From positions 3,162,001-3,226,000 of the forward strand of contig NZ_CP084561.1 in NCBI RefSeq assembly GCF_021789315.1: a stretch of 64,000 bases of DNA, written 5' to 3'. Position 1 is the first letter of the stretch, and each line of letters opens with the position of its first letter. Under the pieces are notes generated by a model that was given only the letters and a program-made list of their open reading frames with translations, had not been told where the DNA came from and ran no database searches. The stretch comes from Arthrobacter sp. FW305-BF8. Its GTDB lineage: Bacteria > Actinomycetota > Actinomycetes > Actinomycetales > Micrococcaceae. Shown here one piece after another: positions 33,474-41,972 of the stretch. The translations under genes and the position numbers were made by a program.

Positions 33474-34457
33474 CTATCCCCAGTCCGCCATCTCGCCGGG
33501 GACGGCCGCGACGTCGGTTAAGTGGCCGTCACGAAGCACGGCTATGTTCATCGGGACGCCGATGGCCTCGGCGAAGAGGAGTTTCTGAAGGCTCTCGGCA
33601 TTGCTGACGGCGCGGGAGCCTACCCGCAGCAGCACATCGCCGGTCTTTAGACCTGCCTGCTCCGCCGGGGAACCGGAGAGCACCTCCACGACGCGCAGCC
33701 CGTCCCGCTGCCCTGTGCGGACCACTTCGCTGGCGCCCAGGCGGATCGGGGTGCTGACCACCCCGAGATAGGCGCGCCGGACCCGGCCGTCCGACAGGAG
33801 CGCGGAAATGATCCGGCGCGATGTCCTGTTGATGGGAACAGCCAGCCCCAGCCCGGCACCCGCCACCGCTGTGTTGATTCCCACGATCCGGCTTCGGGAG
33901 TCCGCCAGTGCCCCGCCGGAACTGCCGGCATTCAAGGCGGCGTCGGTCTGGATAACATCCTCAATGACCCTGCGGTTGCGTCCGGCCCAGACAGGGATGG
34001 CGCGTCCCAGTCCGCTGACCACACCTGCCGTCACCGAGCCCGAGAGTCCCAGCGGGTTTCCGACGGCAATCACCAGCTGCCCCACCTGCAGTGACTCGGC
34101 GTCCCCGAACTCCGCAGGAGCGACATGCGGGGCGCGGCCCCGGACCACTGCAAGATCGGACAACGGATCCGCGCCCACCACTTCAAGGTCCGTGCCGGAG
34201 CCGTCAGCGAAGACGGCGCGGCCCTTCTGGGTGCCGGCCACCACGTGGGCGTTGGTCAGCAGGTAGCCGTCCTCGGTGAACAGGACCGCGGACCCGGCGC
34301 CGACCCGGAACCGTCCGTTGCGGCGGTTCCCCGTCATCTCGATGGCGGCCACATGGGGCGTGACGGTCTTGGCCACGCTGATGACCGTGGTTGAGTAAGA
34401 GTCCAGGGCCGCGCCGTCGTCGACGGGATCTGGTTCGTTTGCAGCCGCCGTGGACAT
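33474..34457 (-). CDS. HtrA/DegP-like trypsin-fold serine protease with PDZ domain
   Basis: A 327-residue serine protease. The catalytic triad is visible: His in LLTNAHVVAG (about 70), Asp in DPLSDLAVVRG (about 100) and Ser in ALNAGSSGGALADS (about 180). A PDZ domain covers residues about 225-315 (RRAYLGVV, GSPAEQAGLKTGDVLLRVG). There is no signal peptide or membrane anchor at the visible N-terminus (MSTAAANEPDPVDDGAAL), unlike most actinobacterial HtrA proteins, so it may be cytoplasmic or use another export route. It follows the ssrA terminator and is probably transcribed alone. Confidence 0.9.
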   Translation of the reverse strand: MSTAAANEPDPVDDGAALDSYSTTVISVAKTVTPHVAAIEMTGNRRNGRFRVGAGSAVLFTEDGYLLTNAHVVAGTQKGRAVFADGSGTDLEVVGADPLSDLAVVRGRAPHVAPAEFGDAESLQVGQLVIAVGNPLGLSGSVTAGVVSGLGRAIPVWAGRNRRVIEDVIQTDAALNAGSSGGALADSRSRIVGINTAVAGAGLGLAVPINRTSRRIISALLSDGRVRRAYLGVVSTPIRLGASEVVRTGQRDGLRVVEVLSGSPAEQAGLKTGDVLLRVGSRAVSNAESLQKLLFAEAIGVPMNIAVLRDGHLTDVAAVPGEMADWG

Positions 34458-34584
34458 GGCATGCCTCCCTACCGCTGGTTTGGAATCGCCGGATTCGTGA
34501 TACCTGTCACAACCCCACAGGGAGGGCGGGTAGTCCCGTACGGGCTACGCCGTGGGTGAACGGCAAGGGGCATAACGCTTTAAA

Positions 34585-34618
34585 CAAGGAATGCCCGGAC
34601 CGAGGTCCGGGCATTCCC
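34585..34618 (-). terminator. Terminator of ssrA
   Basis: Perfect stem of about 13-14 bp, arms 34588-34601 and 34604-34617, with TTGTTT following on the minus strand. It lies 18 bp downstream of the tmRNA 3' end. Confidence 0.85.
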
Positions 34619-34635
34619 CGTTGGGTAACGGGGTT

Positions 34636-35004
34636 TGGTGGAGATGGGGGGAATTGAACCCCCGTCCGATGTCGTGTTGTCAGGGCTTCTCCGGGCGCAG
34701 TTTGCGTCGGATTTTCTCGGCCCCAGCCGTCCTGCAAACAGGCGGCTGATCCGGGCCCAGTCATCTAAAAGTCCCGTTTACTCCGATGACAGGAGCAAAC
34801 AGCAGTGGCTATCTAAATGACGCCAGGATCCGGGGCGATAGCAACCTCGGGCTGACGGACTGTCTTACTGCTTAGGCAGCAAGAGCGAAGTCAGTGCGCT
34901 TAGATTCGGCACTTATTGGTTTGCAGACAGCGTTTACGAGATAATTCTGCATCCTCGGCCCGCTTCACCTGTCGCGACTAACATCGTCGAAACCGATCAT
35001 CCCC
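34636..35004 (-). ncRNA. ssrA: Transfer-messenger RNA (tmRNA)
   Basis: About 369 nt. The 5' end on the minus strand reads GGGGATGATCGGTTTCGAC, the conserved acceptor start, and the 3' end is GGGGGTTCAATTCCCCCCA then TCTCCACCA, giving the T-arm and CCA. The tag frame lies at 34937-34872 and ends KRTDFALAA before TAA, the actinobacterial degron ending. The tag is long (about 20 residues). The terminator lies just beyond. smpB, encoding its partner, is upstream in the same orientation. Confidence 0.97.
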
Positions 35005-35126
35005 GTATTTTGTTACCAAACCGGCGGAGCATAGGTTCTGGACCAGATCCCTGCCGGACTATCTAGCATAACGCATCGGGGCGGTTATTGATTCCAGCCG
35101 AAGTACCGCGCGTCGGCCTTTCCGTC

Positions 35127-35597
35127 CTAGCGCCGGTTGCGTTCCCGCATGACGCGGAGGGCCTCGCGCTTGTCCTGCTGCTCGCGCAGAGTCTGGCGCT
35201 TGTCGTAATCCTTCTTACCCCGCGCGATGCCGATTTCCACCTTGGCGCGGCCGTCCACGAAGTACAGCTGCAGTGGCACAATGGTGAAGCCGGATTCGCG
35301 GATTTTGTGCGAGATCTTGATGAGTTCCTCGCGGTGCAGCAGGAGTTTCCGCCGCCGGCGTGCTGCGTGGTTGGTCCAGCTTCCCTGGTTGTACTCAGGG
35401 ATGTGGATGCCCTCCATCCAGAGTTCGTCGTTATAGAACGTGCAGAACCCGTCGACCATGGAAGCGTGGCCTTCGCGGAGGGACTTGACCTCGGTCCCCA
35501 TGAGAGCGATGCCGGCCTCGTAGGTGTCCATGACGTGGTAGTCGTGCCGGGCCTTCCGGTTGGTGGCCACGACTTTTCGGCCACTTTCTTTGGGCAC
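35127..35597 (-). CDS. smpB: SsrA-binding protein SmpB
   Basis: A 156-residue tmRNA-binding protein needed for trans-translation. It contains the OB-fold signature NRKARHDYHVMDTYEAGIA and GTEVKSLREGHAS, and the basic C-terminal tail DYDKRQTLREQQDKREALR that reaches the decoding centre. The ATG at 35597 starts MPKESGRKVVATN. It lies directly upstream of ssrA. Confidence 0.97.
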   Translation of the reverse strand: MPKESGRKVVATNRKARHDYHVMDTYEAGIALMGTEVKSLREGHASMVDGFCTFYNDELWMEGIHIPEYNQGSWTNHAARRRRKLLLHREELIKISHKIRESGFTIVPLQLYFVDGRAKVEIGIARGKKDYDKRQTLREQQDKREALRVMRERNRR

Positions 35598-35724
35598 GGT
35601 TCAACTCCTCAGTTCTCGGTACTGACTGTCCCGGCGGCACCGGAACAAAGTCTTACTATTCTACGGCAGGTGCACCGGCGGGCCGGCGCCGGCAGGTTGC
35701 CGCTTCCCCCACTGCCTGCCCTGG

Positions 35725-37113
35725 TCAGAGCAGGCGCATCGGGTCGACAGCTTCACCGTTCAGCCAGGTCTCAAAGTGGGAGTGGCAGCCGGTGGAGTTT
35801 CCTGTGGTGCCCGAGTATGCGATGAGCTGGCCCTGGCTGACCTGCTGGCCGGGCGAGACCACCACACTGGTGTTGTGGTAGTAGATCGTCGTCAGCGAGT
35901 TGCCCTGGACCACGCCGTGCGAGATCTTAACGTTGTTTCCGCCGCCGTCGTCCGCCCAGCCGGCTGAGAACACTTCACCGGCCGCCGCCGCGTAGACCGG
36001 GGTGCCGCAAGCGGCACCGAAGTCAATGCCCGTGTGCATGTAGCCGCCGGCACCGTAGAAATCGATGGTGCCGGGCGGCGTCGCCCGCCATCCAAAACCG
36101 GAGGTGATGGGTACGCTGCCGGGGAACGGGTGGCGGAGGCCAAAGGCCGACGGCGGGCCGGTCACGGGCGGCACGTAAGGCGGGGGCTGCTCCCCCTTGG
36201 CCTTCGCCGCCGCGGCGGCAGCGGCGGCGATCCGCCGCTGTTCGGCGAGCCACGCCTCGCGCAGCCTGCGGTCACGCTCTTTGATTTCGGCGGCGACGGC
36301 GTCCTGGCGTGCCTTGACGCCAGCCAGCTTCTTCTGGATTCCGGGCCTGGCCGCCTCGAGTTCGTTGTTCAGGCGGGTGGTGTCGGCGATGAGCTTGTCC
36401 ACCTTGGCCTTCTTGTCGGCGGCCTCGTCGCGGGCGGCCTTCTCTTTGGCCAGCGCCGCATCGGCCTTGGCCTTCAGGTCCCTGATCTCGGCTTCGACCG
36501 CCTGCAGGCGTGCTTGCGAGTTTACGTTGGTGGCGTTCTGCTGCGTGAGCTTGTCCATTGCGGAGTTCTGGCTGCGCAATGCCTGGTCGGCCATGTCCAT
36601 CGTGTCGGTGAGGCTGCCCGTGTTGTTGGAACCGAAGAACAGGGTGAGGTCAGACGGAACGCCGCCGGACTTGTACGCCTGCGTCGCGATCTGGCCGATC
36701 AGCTTCTTCGTGCTGGCGATCTTCTGCTTGTCTGCATCCAGCTGCTGGGTGATCTTGGCCTTGTTCTGCTGGGCCAGATCCACCCTGGCAGCGAGGGCCT
36801 CCACTTCCTTGACGGCGCTGGCCACCCGACCCTGGGCCTCGAGCAGCGCCTGCTGCGCGGCCGGAAGCTGGCCCCGGTAGATCACCAGGTCGCCGACAGC
36901 TTTGGAAATCTTTGCGTCGACGAATTCGAGCGACTGCTGGACGCGGGCAGCTTCGGCTTTCAGGGCGGCCTGCTGGTCTTCAAGGTCGCCTGCAAAGGCG
37001 GCAGGAGCCGACGCCCCCAGGCTCGCGGCCAGCACCAGTGCCACGGCGGCACTAAGAACCCTGCGCTGGCGCCCGCCCGGGCTTCGTCGCACGGGCCTGC
37101 CGGAACTGGTCAT
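35725..37113 (-). CDS. Secreted M23 peptidoglycan endopeptidase with coiled coil (FtsEX partner candidate)
   Basis: Exported cell-wall hydrolase of about 462 residues. Signal peptide near 20-45 (VLSAAVALVLAASLGASAPAAFA), cleaving before GDLEDQ. A long coiled coil (about 50-300, LEDQQAALKAEAARVQQSLE and many Lys/Glu heptads) precedes the LytM/M23 domain (about 350-460). The zinc ligands are intact: HTGIDFG (His and Asp) and CHSHFE (HxH), with a further catalytic His in YYHNTS. The layout is that of EnvC/PcsB-type proteins, which are switched by FtsEX; ftsX ends 24 bp upstream. Start set at ATG 37113 because GAAGGA precedes it by seven bases; ATG 37119 and 37134 are alternatives. Confidence 0.88.
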   Translation of the reverse strand: MTSSGRPVRRSPGGRQRRVLSAAVALVLAASLGASAPAAFAGDLEDQQAALKAEAARVQQSLEFVDAKISKAVGDLVIYRGQLPAAQQALLEAQGRVASAVKEVEALAARVDLAQQNKAKITQQLDADKQKIASTKKLIGQIATQAYKSGGVPSDLTLFFGSNNTGSLTDTMDMADQALRSQNSAMDKLTQQNATNVNSQARLQAVEAEIRDLKAKADAALAKEKAARDEAADKKAKVDKLIADTTRLNNELEAARPGIQKKLAGVKARQDAVAAEIKERDRRLREAWLAEQRRIAAAAAAAAKAKGEQPPPYVPPVTGPPSAFGLRHPFPGSVPITSGFGWRATPPGTIDFYGAGGYMHTGIDFGAACGTPVYAAAAGEVFSAGWADDGGGNNVKISHGVVQGNSLTTIYYHNTSVVVSPGQQVSQGQLIAYSGTTGNSTGCHSHFETWLNGEAVDPMRLL

Positions 37114-37137
37114 GGGCATTCCTTCGATGAGCATGGC

Positions 37138-38052
37138 CTACACCCTCAAGTATCGGCGCAGCGTGAGCAGAGATGAAGTACCCGCCAGGACAACACCCAG
37201 CCCGACGAGCGCCGGGGCGAGGAGCAGCGTCTGCGCCGGCGAGATGAACGCCGTATCCGGATACTGCTTGGACAGGTACTCGCCCAGGAAGAAGTGGGCC
37301 ACGGCCCACAGTGTTCCGGACGCGAGGGCGGCCCCGATCACCGCGGCAATCACGCCCTCCAGGATGAAGGGCAGCTGGATCACTGTCTTTGACGCGCCCA
37401 CGAGCCGCATGATGCCGGTCTCCCGCCGCCGGCTGAACGCCGAAAGCCGGATTGTGGTGGCGATGAGCAGGATGGCGCACACCGTCATTACGCCGGCGAT
37501 GATGACTGCGACGAGGGACGCCGCGTTCATCACGGAGAAGAGCCGCTCCAGGACCTGCCGCTGGTCGATGACAGTTTCGACGCCCGGCTGCGAGGAGAAC
37601 GTCTCGCTGATGATCTGGTACTTTTCCGGGTCCTTCATGTTGATCCGGAATGAGGCGGGAAGCTGGTCCGGAGTGACTGAATCCACGATCGGAGAGTTCG
37701 AGAACTGCTCCTTGAAGTGCTTGTAGGCGTCGTCCTTGGATTCGAACTGGAAATCATTGACGTACTGGGCCACCGCCGGCGATTCCAGCAGGGTCCGCAC
37801 GTTGTCCTGCTGTTCCGCCGTCACCGGTCCCGAGGCGCAGCCGGCCGCCGTCGACCCTTCCCCGCACAGGAAGATGGCCACCTGGACCTTGTCGTACCAG
37901 TAGCCTTTCATCTGGTTGATCTGGAGCTGGAGCATACCGGCGGCGCCCACGAAGGTCAGGGACACGAAGGTCACCAGGATGACGGAGACGACCATCGACA
38001 GGTTGCGTCGCAGGCCGCCGCCGATCTCGCCGAGGATGAACTGGAGCCTCAC
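37138..38052 (-). CDS. ftsX: Cell-division ABC transporter permease FtsX
   Basis: A 304-residue membrane protein. TM1 lies near residues 20-45; a large extracellular loop (about 50-170, containing CGEGSTAAGCASG with a possible disulfide) faces the wall; three TM segments follow (about 175-300). With FtsE it transmits ATP hydrolysis to periplasmic wall hydrolases during division. The start overlaps the ftsE stop in ATGA (38049-38052). Confidence 0.94.
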   Translation of the reverse strand: MRLQFILGEIGGGLRRNLSMVVSVILVTFVSLTFVGAAGMLQLQINQMKGYWYDKVQVAIFLCGEGSTAAGCASGPVTAEQQDNVRTLLESPAVAQYVNDFQFESKDDAYKHFKEQFSNSPIVDSVTPDQLPASFRINMKDPEKYQIISETFSSQPGVETVIDQRQVLERLFSVMNAASLVAVIIAGVMTVCAILLIATTIRLSAFSRRRETGIMRLVGASKTVIQLPFILEGVIAAVIGAALASGTLWAVAHFFLGEYLSKQYPDTAFISPAQTLLLAPALVGLGVVLAGTSSLLTLRRYLRV

Positions 38053-38873
38053 AGCCGGCCCTCCCTTGCCTGCTCGCGCGCTGCCTGTTCGCCGGCCGCC
38101 TGTTCGCGGGCAGCCTGGCCGCCGGAGTCCGCGGCCTCATCGCGTCCGCTGGCGTCCCTGAGCCTTCGGGACTGGCCGACCACAGGCATCATCGACGTGT
38201 AGAGGGCACGGGCTTCGTCGCGGATGACTTTGCCGTTCTTGAGTTCCACGACGCGCTTGCGCATCTCATTGACGATGTCGTCGTCGTGGGTGGCCATGAC
38301 CACTGTGGTGCCATTCTGGTTGATCTTGTCCAGGACGCCCATGATGCCCATGGACGTCGTGGGGTCCAGGTTGCCGGTGGGCTCGTCGGCCAGCAGAATG
38401 CCGGGGCGGTTGACTACGGCGCGGGCAATGGCCACGCGCTGCTGCTCACCGCCGGAGAGCTCGTGCGGCATGCGCTTCTCTTTGCCCTCCAGGCCTACGG
38501 TCTTGAGCACCTCAGGGACTGTATCGCGGATGACGCTGCGGCTCTTGCCGATGACCTGCATGGCGAAGGCGACATTGGCGAAGACGTTCTTCTGCGGCAG
38601 CAGGCGGAAGTCCTGGAACACCACGCCGATTCCGCGGCGGAGGCGGGGCACGCGCCAGCTGGAAATGTTGGCGACGTTCTGGCCGGCCACGTGGACCGTC
38701 CCGGAGGTGGCGCGGTCTTCCTTGAGGACCAGGCGCAGGAACGTGGACTTGCCGGATCCCGACGCGCCGACGAGGAAGGCGAATTCACCACGGTCAATTT
38801 CAAGGCTGACAGAATCCAGGGCGGGCCTGGCTTTCTGGTCGTAGACCTTGGTGACATTTTCGAAACGGATCAT
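38049..38873 (-). CDS. ftsE: Cell-division ATP-binding protein FtsE
   Basis: ABC ATPase of 274 residues: Walker A VGASGSGKSTFLRLV, signature LSGGEQQRVAIARAV, Walker B ILLADEPTGNLD, His switch MATHDDDIV. Residues about 230-274 are an extra tail rich in Glu/Gln/Ala/Arg (AAREQAAGEQAAREQ), not usual for FtsE, encoded by short DNA repeats near 38060-38120. It forms the FtsEX complex with the next gene. prfB lies upstream in the same direction after 174 bp that hold no gene I can support. Confidence 0.94.
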   Translation of the reverse strand: MIRFENVTKVYDQKARPALDSVSLEIDRGEFAFLVGASGSGKSTFLRLVLKEDRATSGTVHVAGQNVANISSWRVPRLRRGIGVVFQDFRLLPQKNVFANVAFAMQVIGKSRSVIRDTVPEVLKTVGLEGKEKRMPHELSGGEQQRVAIARAVVNRPGILLADEPTGNLDPTTSMGIMGVLDKINQNGTTVVMATHDDDIVNEMRKRVVELKNGKVIRDEARALYTSMMPVVGQSRRLRDASGRDEAADSGGQAAREQAAGEQAAREQAREGRL

Positions 38874-39047
38874 GACCCTAAAACCCTGCAGGACACGGCT
38901 TTATGGGCATGGTCTGCAACCGGCGCGGGGGCTTTCTCTAGGGGGAAGAAGAGCTCCGGCCTCTCGACTATACGCACGGGCCACCGTGCTCAGGCGGGAG
39001 TCAGAGGGGCGTGTCGCGGGATTAGGTCCCTTGACCGGGCGGTGCGT

Positions 39048-40163
39048 CTAGCGTTCGGCGTTGCGGTTGTCGGTGCGCCAGCGGATCCCGGCTTCGATGA
39101 AGTCGTCAATGGCGCCGTCCAGCACGGCCGTGGTGTTTCCCACTTCGTGCTCGGTCCGGAGGTCCTTGACCATCTGGTACGGGTTCAAGACGTAGGAACG
39201 CATCTGGTCGCCCCAGGATGCCTTGACGTCGCCCGCGAATGCCTTCTTCTCCGCGTCCTCCTGCTCCTTCTTGAGCAGCAGGAGCCTCGACTGGAGCACC
39301 CTCATCGCGGCGGCGCGGTTCTGCAGCTGCGACTTCTCGTTCTGCATGGAGACCACGGTCCCGGTGGGGATGTGGGTCAGCCGGACGGCGGAGTCGGTGG
39401 TGTTGACGGACTGGCCGCCGGGGCCGGAAGAGCGGAAGACGTCCACGCGGATTTCGTTGTCCGGGATGTCAATGGAGTCTGTCTGTTCGATGAGGGGAAT
39501 GACCTCCACGGCAGCGAAGGACGTCTGCCGGCGGCCCTGGTTGTCGAACGGGCTGATCCTGACCAGCCGGTGTGTTCCCGCCTCGACGCTCAGCGTGCCG
39601 AACGCGTACGGCGCGTTGACCTCGAAGGTGGCGGACTTGAGGCCCGCCTCCTCCGCGTAGGAGGTGTCCATGACGGTGGTCGGGTAGCCGTGGCGCTCCG
39701 CCCACCGCAGGTACATGCGCAGCAGCATCTCGGCGAAGTCCGCGGCATCGACGCCGCCGGCGCCGGAGCGGATAGTCACCACGGCCTCGCGCTCGTCGTA
39801 CTCGCCGGAGAGCAGGGTGACGACCTCGAGGTCCTTCAGCGACTTGCGGATGGACTCAAGCTCCGCCTCAGCCTCCCCCATGGAGTCGGCGTCGTCCTCG
39901 TCCTGGCCGAGTTCCACCAGCACCTCAAGGTCGTCGATGCGGGAAACCAGCGTGTTCAGCCGCTCCAGCTCGGATTGGCGGTGCGACAGCCGCGAGGTAA
40001 TCACCTGGGCTGCCGCGGGGTCATCCCACAGGTCCGGCTCGCCGGCCCGCTCGCTCAGTTCTGCGATCTCTTCCTTGAGCGCCTCGACATCGGTGACCTT
40101 TTCGATGGAGGTATAGGTGCCGCGCAGCGCGCGGATTTCTGCAGCAAAATCAATTTGAGCCAT
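39048..40163 (-). CDS. prfB: Peptide chain release factor 2
   Basis: RF2 of 371 residues, terminating at UGA and UAA. The SPF-type anticodon element is in RISPFDNQGRRQTSFAAVEV, and the catalytic GGQ loop in SSGPGGQSVNTTDSAVR. The frame is continuous from ATG 40163, so there is no programmed +1 frameshift of the kind known in E. coli prfB, as is usual in actinobacteria. The order prfB-ftsE-ftsX-hydrolase-smpB-ssrA is conserved in the group. Confidence 0.97.
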   Translation of the reverse strand: MAQIDFAAEIRALRGTYTSIEKVTDVEALKEEIAELSERAGEPDLWDDPAAAQVITSRLSHRQSELERLNTLVSRIDDLEVLVELGQDEDDADSMGEAEAELESIRKSLKDLEVVTLLSGEYDEREAVVTIRSGAGGVDAADFAEMLLRMYLRWAERHGYPTTVMDTSYAEEAGLKSATFEVNAPYAFGTLSVEAGTHRLVRISPFDNQGRRQTSFAAVEVIPLIEQTDSIDIPDNEIRVDVFRSSGPGGQSVNTTDSAVRLTHIPTGTVVSMQNEKSQLQNRAAAMRVLQSRLLLLKKEQEDAEKKAFAGDVKASWGDQMRSYVLNPYQMVKDLRTEHEVGNTTAVLDGAIDDFIEAGIRWRTDNRNAER

Positions 40164-40223
40164 GGTTGTTTAAGCGTACGCTATCCGCCCTCACCGGCCT
40201 GACGGTGGAACCGGCGGCCTGGG

Positions 40224-40706
40224 CTACCGGGTCAGCCGCGAGCGCGCGGTGGACGTGGCGGCAATGGTTATGCCATCCGGGATGAGGAAATTGACCACCG
40301 GCGGGTGCACGGTGGCGCTGAGGACCACGACGGAGGTGGAACCGTCCGGCGTCCCTGTTCCAGCTGCGACGACCAGTCCGTCGACGCGCCCGAAAGCGCC
40401 GCTGCGGCTGAGATAATCGGCGGCGACGTTCCGGACTCTGTCACCGTTCAGAAGCGCCGACGGAGTGCCGCTGGCCGTTTCCACCTGGCCAAGCGTGTAG
40501 GAGTCGGCGGCGGCCACGGAGGCGCCGTCCGCGAGCGACAGGAGTTTCTTGTGCTCGATGTAAAGGCTGGACGCCGCCATGACCACGGTGCTGACCAGCA
40601 GGGCGAGCATGACGAACCCGATGATGAGGACTGTCATTTGCCCGTCCTCATCGCGGCTGGTTCGCGCTGGCCCGGCGGAGGGGCTACTGGCTGCAGGAGG
40701 CGTCAA
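40224..40706 (-). CDS. TadG-related Flp pilus-assembly protein
   Basis: A 160-residue protein with one N-terminal membrane segment (DGQMTVLIIGFVMLALLVSTVVM, the TadE/G-like domain start) and an extracytoplasmic tail. It is last in the tad operon: its ATG overlaps the stop of the TadE-like gene (ATGA). It likely acts as a minor pilin or pseudopilin. The protein is shorter than classical TadG and lacks the VWA domain. Confidence 0.82.
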   Translation of the reverse strand: MTPPAASSPSAGPARTSRDEDGQMTVLIIGFVMLALLVSTVVMAASSLYIEHKKLLSLADGASVAAADSYTLGQVETASGTPSALLNGDRVRNVAADYLSRSGAFGRVDGLVVAAGTGTPDGSTSVVVLSATVHPPVVNFLIPDGITIAATSTARSRLTR

Positions 40707-41278
40707 CGGAACCTGCCCACAACCTGGGTGGCCGAAGCGCTGAGCTGGCCGGCGTTGAGGCGCATTGCCTCCCCGAAGGGAGCGAAAGGCAGCGGCACGG
40801 TGAGCCGAACGGTGACGGTGACTGCCGACCCCGCCGCCGTGCAGTCACCGCCAGAGTCACAGCGGATCTCGACGCTGGCGTTCCCGGCCGGATGGCCGTA
40901 GTCAGCAAGGGCCACCATGGTGGCCTGCTCTGCCGCTGCCCGGCCCGACGGTGCGTCGGGCTGGGCCACGTAGACCTTGGCCGCCTGGTCCGCTGCGCCC
41001 ACCACGGCGAACGAGCCGCCCTGAAGCTGGCCGACAGTGATGATGAAGTACACGACGGGAACCATGAGGAGCAGTCCGAGGAACGTGAACTCCACGACCG
41101 CACTCCCCCGTTGCCCGACGTCGTCCCTCGCGTTGCCGGGGTCAGCGGTGCCTTGGGCGGCGAAGCTGCCGAGCGGAACTGAAGCACCGCCGGGGCCGAT
41201 GCACAGAGCCTCTCGGAACCTGTCCGCACATTGCTTGGTGAAGTGGCGCCGCCTGCGGTCAGCCGGTGATCGCGGCAT
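40703..41278 (-). CDS. TadE-like minor pilin (second)
   Basis: A 191-residue protein with a TadE domain start (GQRGSAVVEFTFLGLLLMVP, Glu at the pilin position) after a 57-residue basic leader. GGAGG nine bases before ATG 41278 supports this long start, so the gene overlaps the end of the previous TadE-like gene by 20 bp. The leader is unusually long for a TadE, so a shorter start at a non-ATG codon remains possible. Confidence 0.78.
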   Translation of the reverse strand: MPRSPADRRRRHFTKQCADRFREALCIGPGGASVPLGSFAAQGTADPGNARDDVGQRGSAVVEFTFLGLLLMVPVVYFIITVGQLQGGSFAVVGAADQAAKVYVAQPDAPSGRAAAEQATMVALADYGHPAGNASVEIRCDSGGDCTAAGSAVTVTVRLTVPLPFAPFGEAMRLNAGQLSASATQVVGRFR

Positions 41279-41654
41279 GGCCGGTGACCTCCAGCCCTCC
41301 GCGCGGACCGATTAGACCGATGACCGGCAGCGGGGCCCTGACGGTCACCTCCAGTGTCCGCAGCCCTTGGAACACGACTTCACGTGTTTCAATGTCGCGG
41401 GCAAAGTCGGCATTGAGCGCCGTGCCGATGAGCTCGCCGGTGCGGTGCCGGGCGTCGTCCGCGCTGCGGTCGGCCAAGGTTCCGTGCCGGGCGCCGGACG
41501 CCGCAGCGTCGATAAGTGTGTTCCGGACGTGCAGGATGAGCGCGAGCTGAATCATGGAGACAAAAAACATCGTCAGCAGGGCGCCGACGAGCACAAAGTC
41601 GACAACGGCAGCACCGCGCTCGCGTCCGGAAGTGGCCGGACCGGTTTCGTTCAC
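41259..41654 (-). CDS. TadE-like minor pilin (first)
   Basis: A 131-residue TadE-family protein: short N-terminus, then GAAVVDFVLVGALLTMFFVSMIQ as prepilin-like membrane helix (the usual Glu+5 is Asp here) and an extracytoplasmic domain. It is placed between the pilin gene and the second TadE gene of the Tad operon. It needs a prepilin peptidase, not found in this window. Confidence 0.82.
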   Translation of the reverse strand: MNETGPATSGRERGAAVVDFVLVGALLTMFFVSMIQLALILHVRNTLIDAAASGARHGTLADRSADDARHRTGELIGTALNADFARDIETREVVFQGLRTLEVTVRAPLPVIGLIGPRGGLEVTGHAAITG

Positions 41655-41657
41655 GGG

Positions 41658-41900
41658 CTACTTTCCGACCGTGTCCATCGCCTGGTTGAACATGGCTTCC
41701 AGTGCCGGGCCTGCCACGGCCAGCAGCGCGGCAACAAGGACCGCGGACATCAGGGTGATCATGACCCAGCCGGGCACATCCCCACGTTCAGGATGGTCCG
41801 CGAAGGTCTTCCGGGACCGCGGGGCCGCGGTCAAGGAGCAGCCGATCAGCGCCGCCACTGCGGCGACAAGTGCAAGTCCGTGCCTGGCCATGAATGTCAT
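41658..41900 (-). CDS. Flp-type major pilin candidate
   Basis: An 80-residue small protein. It has an N-terminal hydrophobic segment, then RGDVPGWVMITLMSAVLVA followed by LLAVAGPALEAMF, resembling the short hydrophobic helix of actinobacterial Flp pilins. Ribosome-binding AAAAGGGA precedes ATG 41900. Its place directly before the TadE genes and after tadC supports the pilin role; no Glu at the classical +5 site is seen, so this is tentative. Confidence 0.7.
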   Translation of the reverse strand: MTFMARHGLALVAAVAALIGCSLTAAPRSRKTFADHPERGDVPGWVMITLMSAVLVAALLAVAGPALEAMFNQAMDTVGK

Positions 41901-41972
41901 GTGCTTCCCTTTTCTCGGAGTTGTTTCGTTTGTTGAATGTGGCTACTGTCGGCGGTTGCCGGAGCAGCGGCG

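Noticed and set aside
39048..40163. Programmed frameshift in prfB
   Set aside because: The RF2 frame is continuous from start to stop with no early in-frame UGA.
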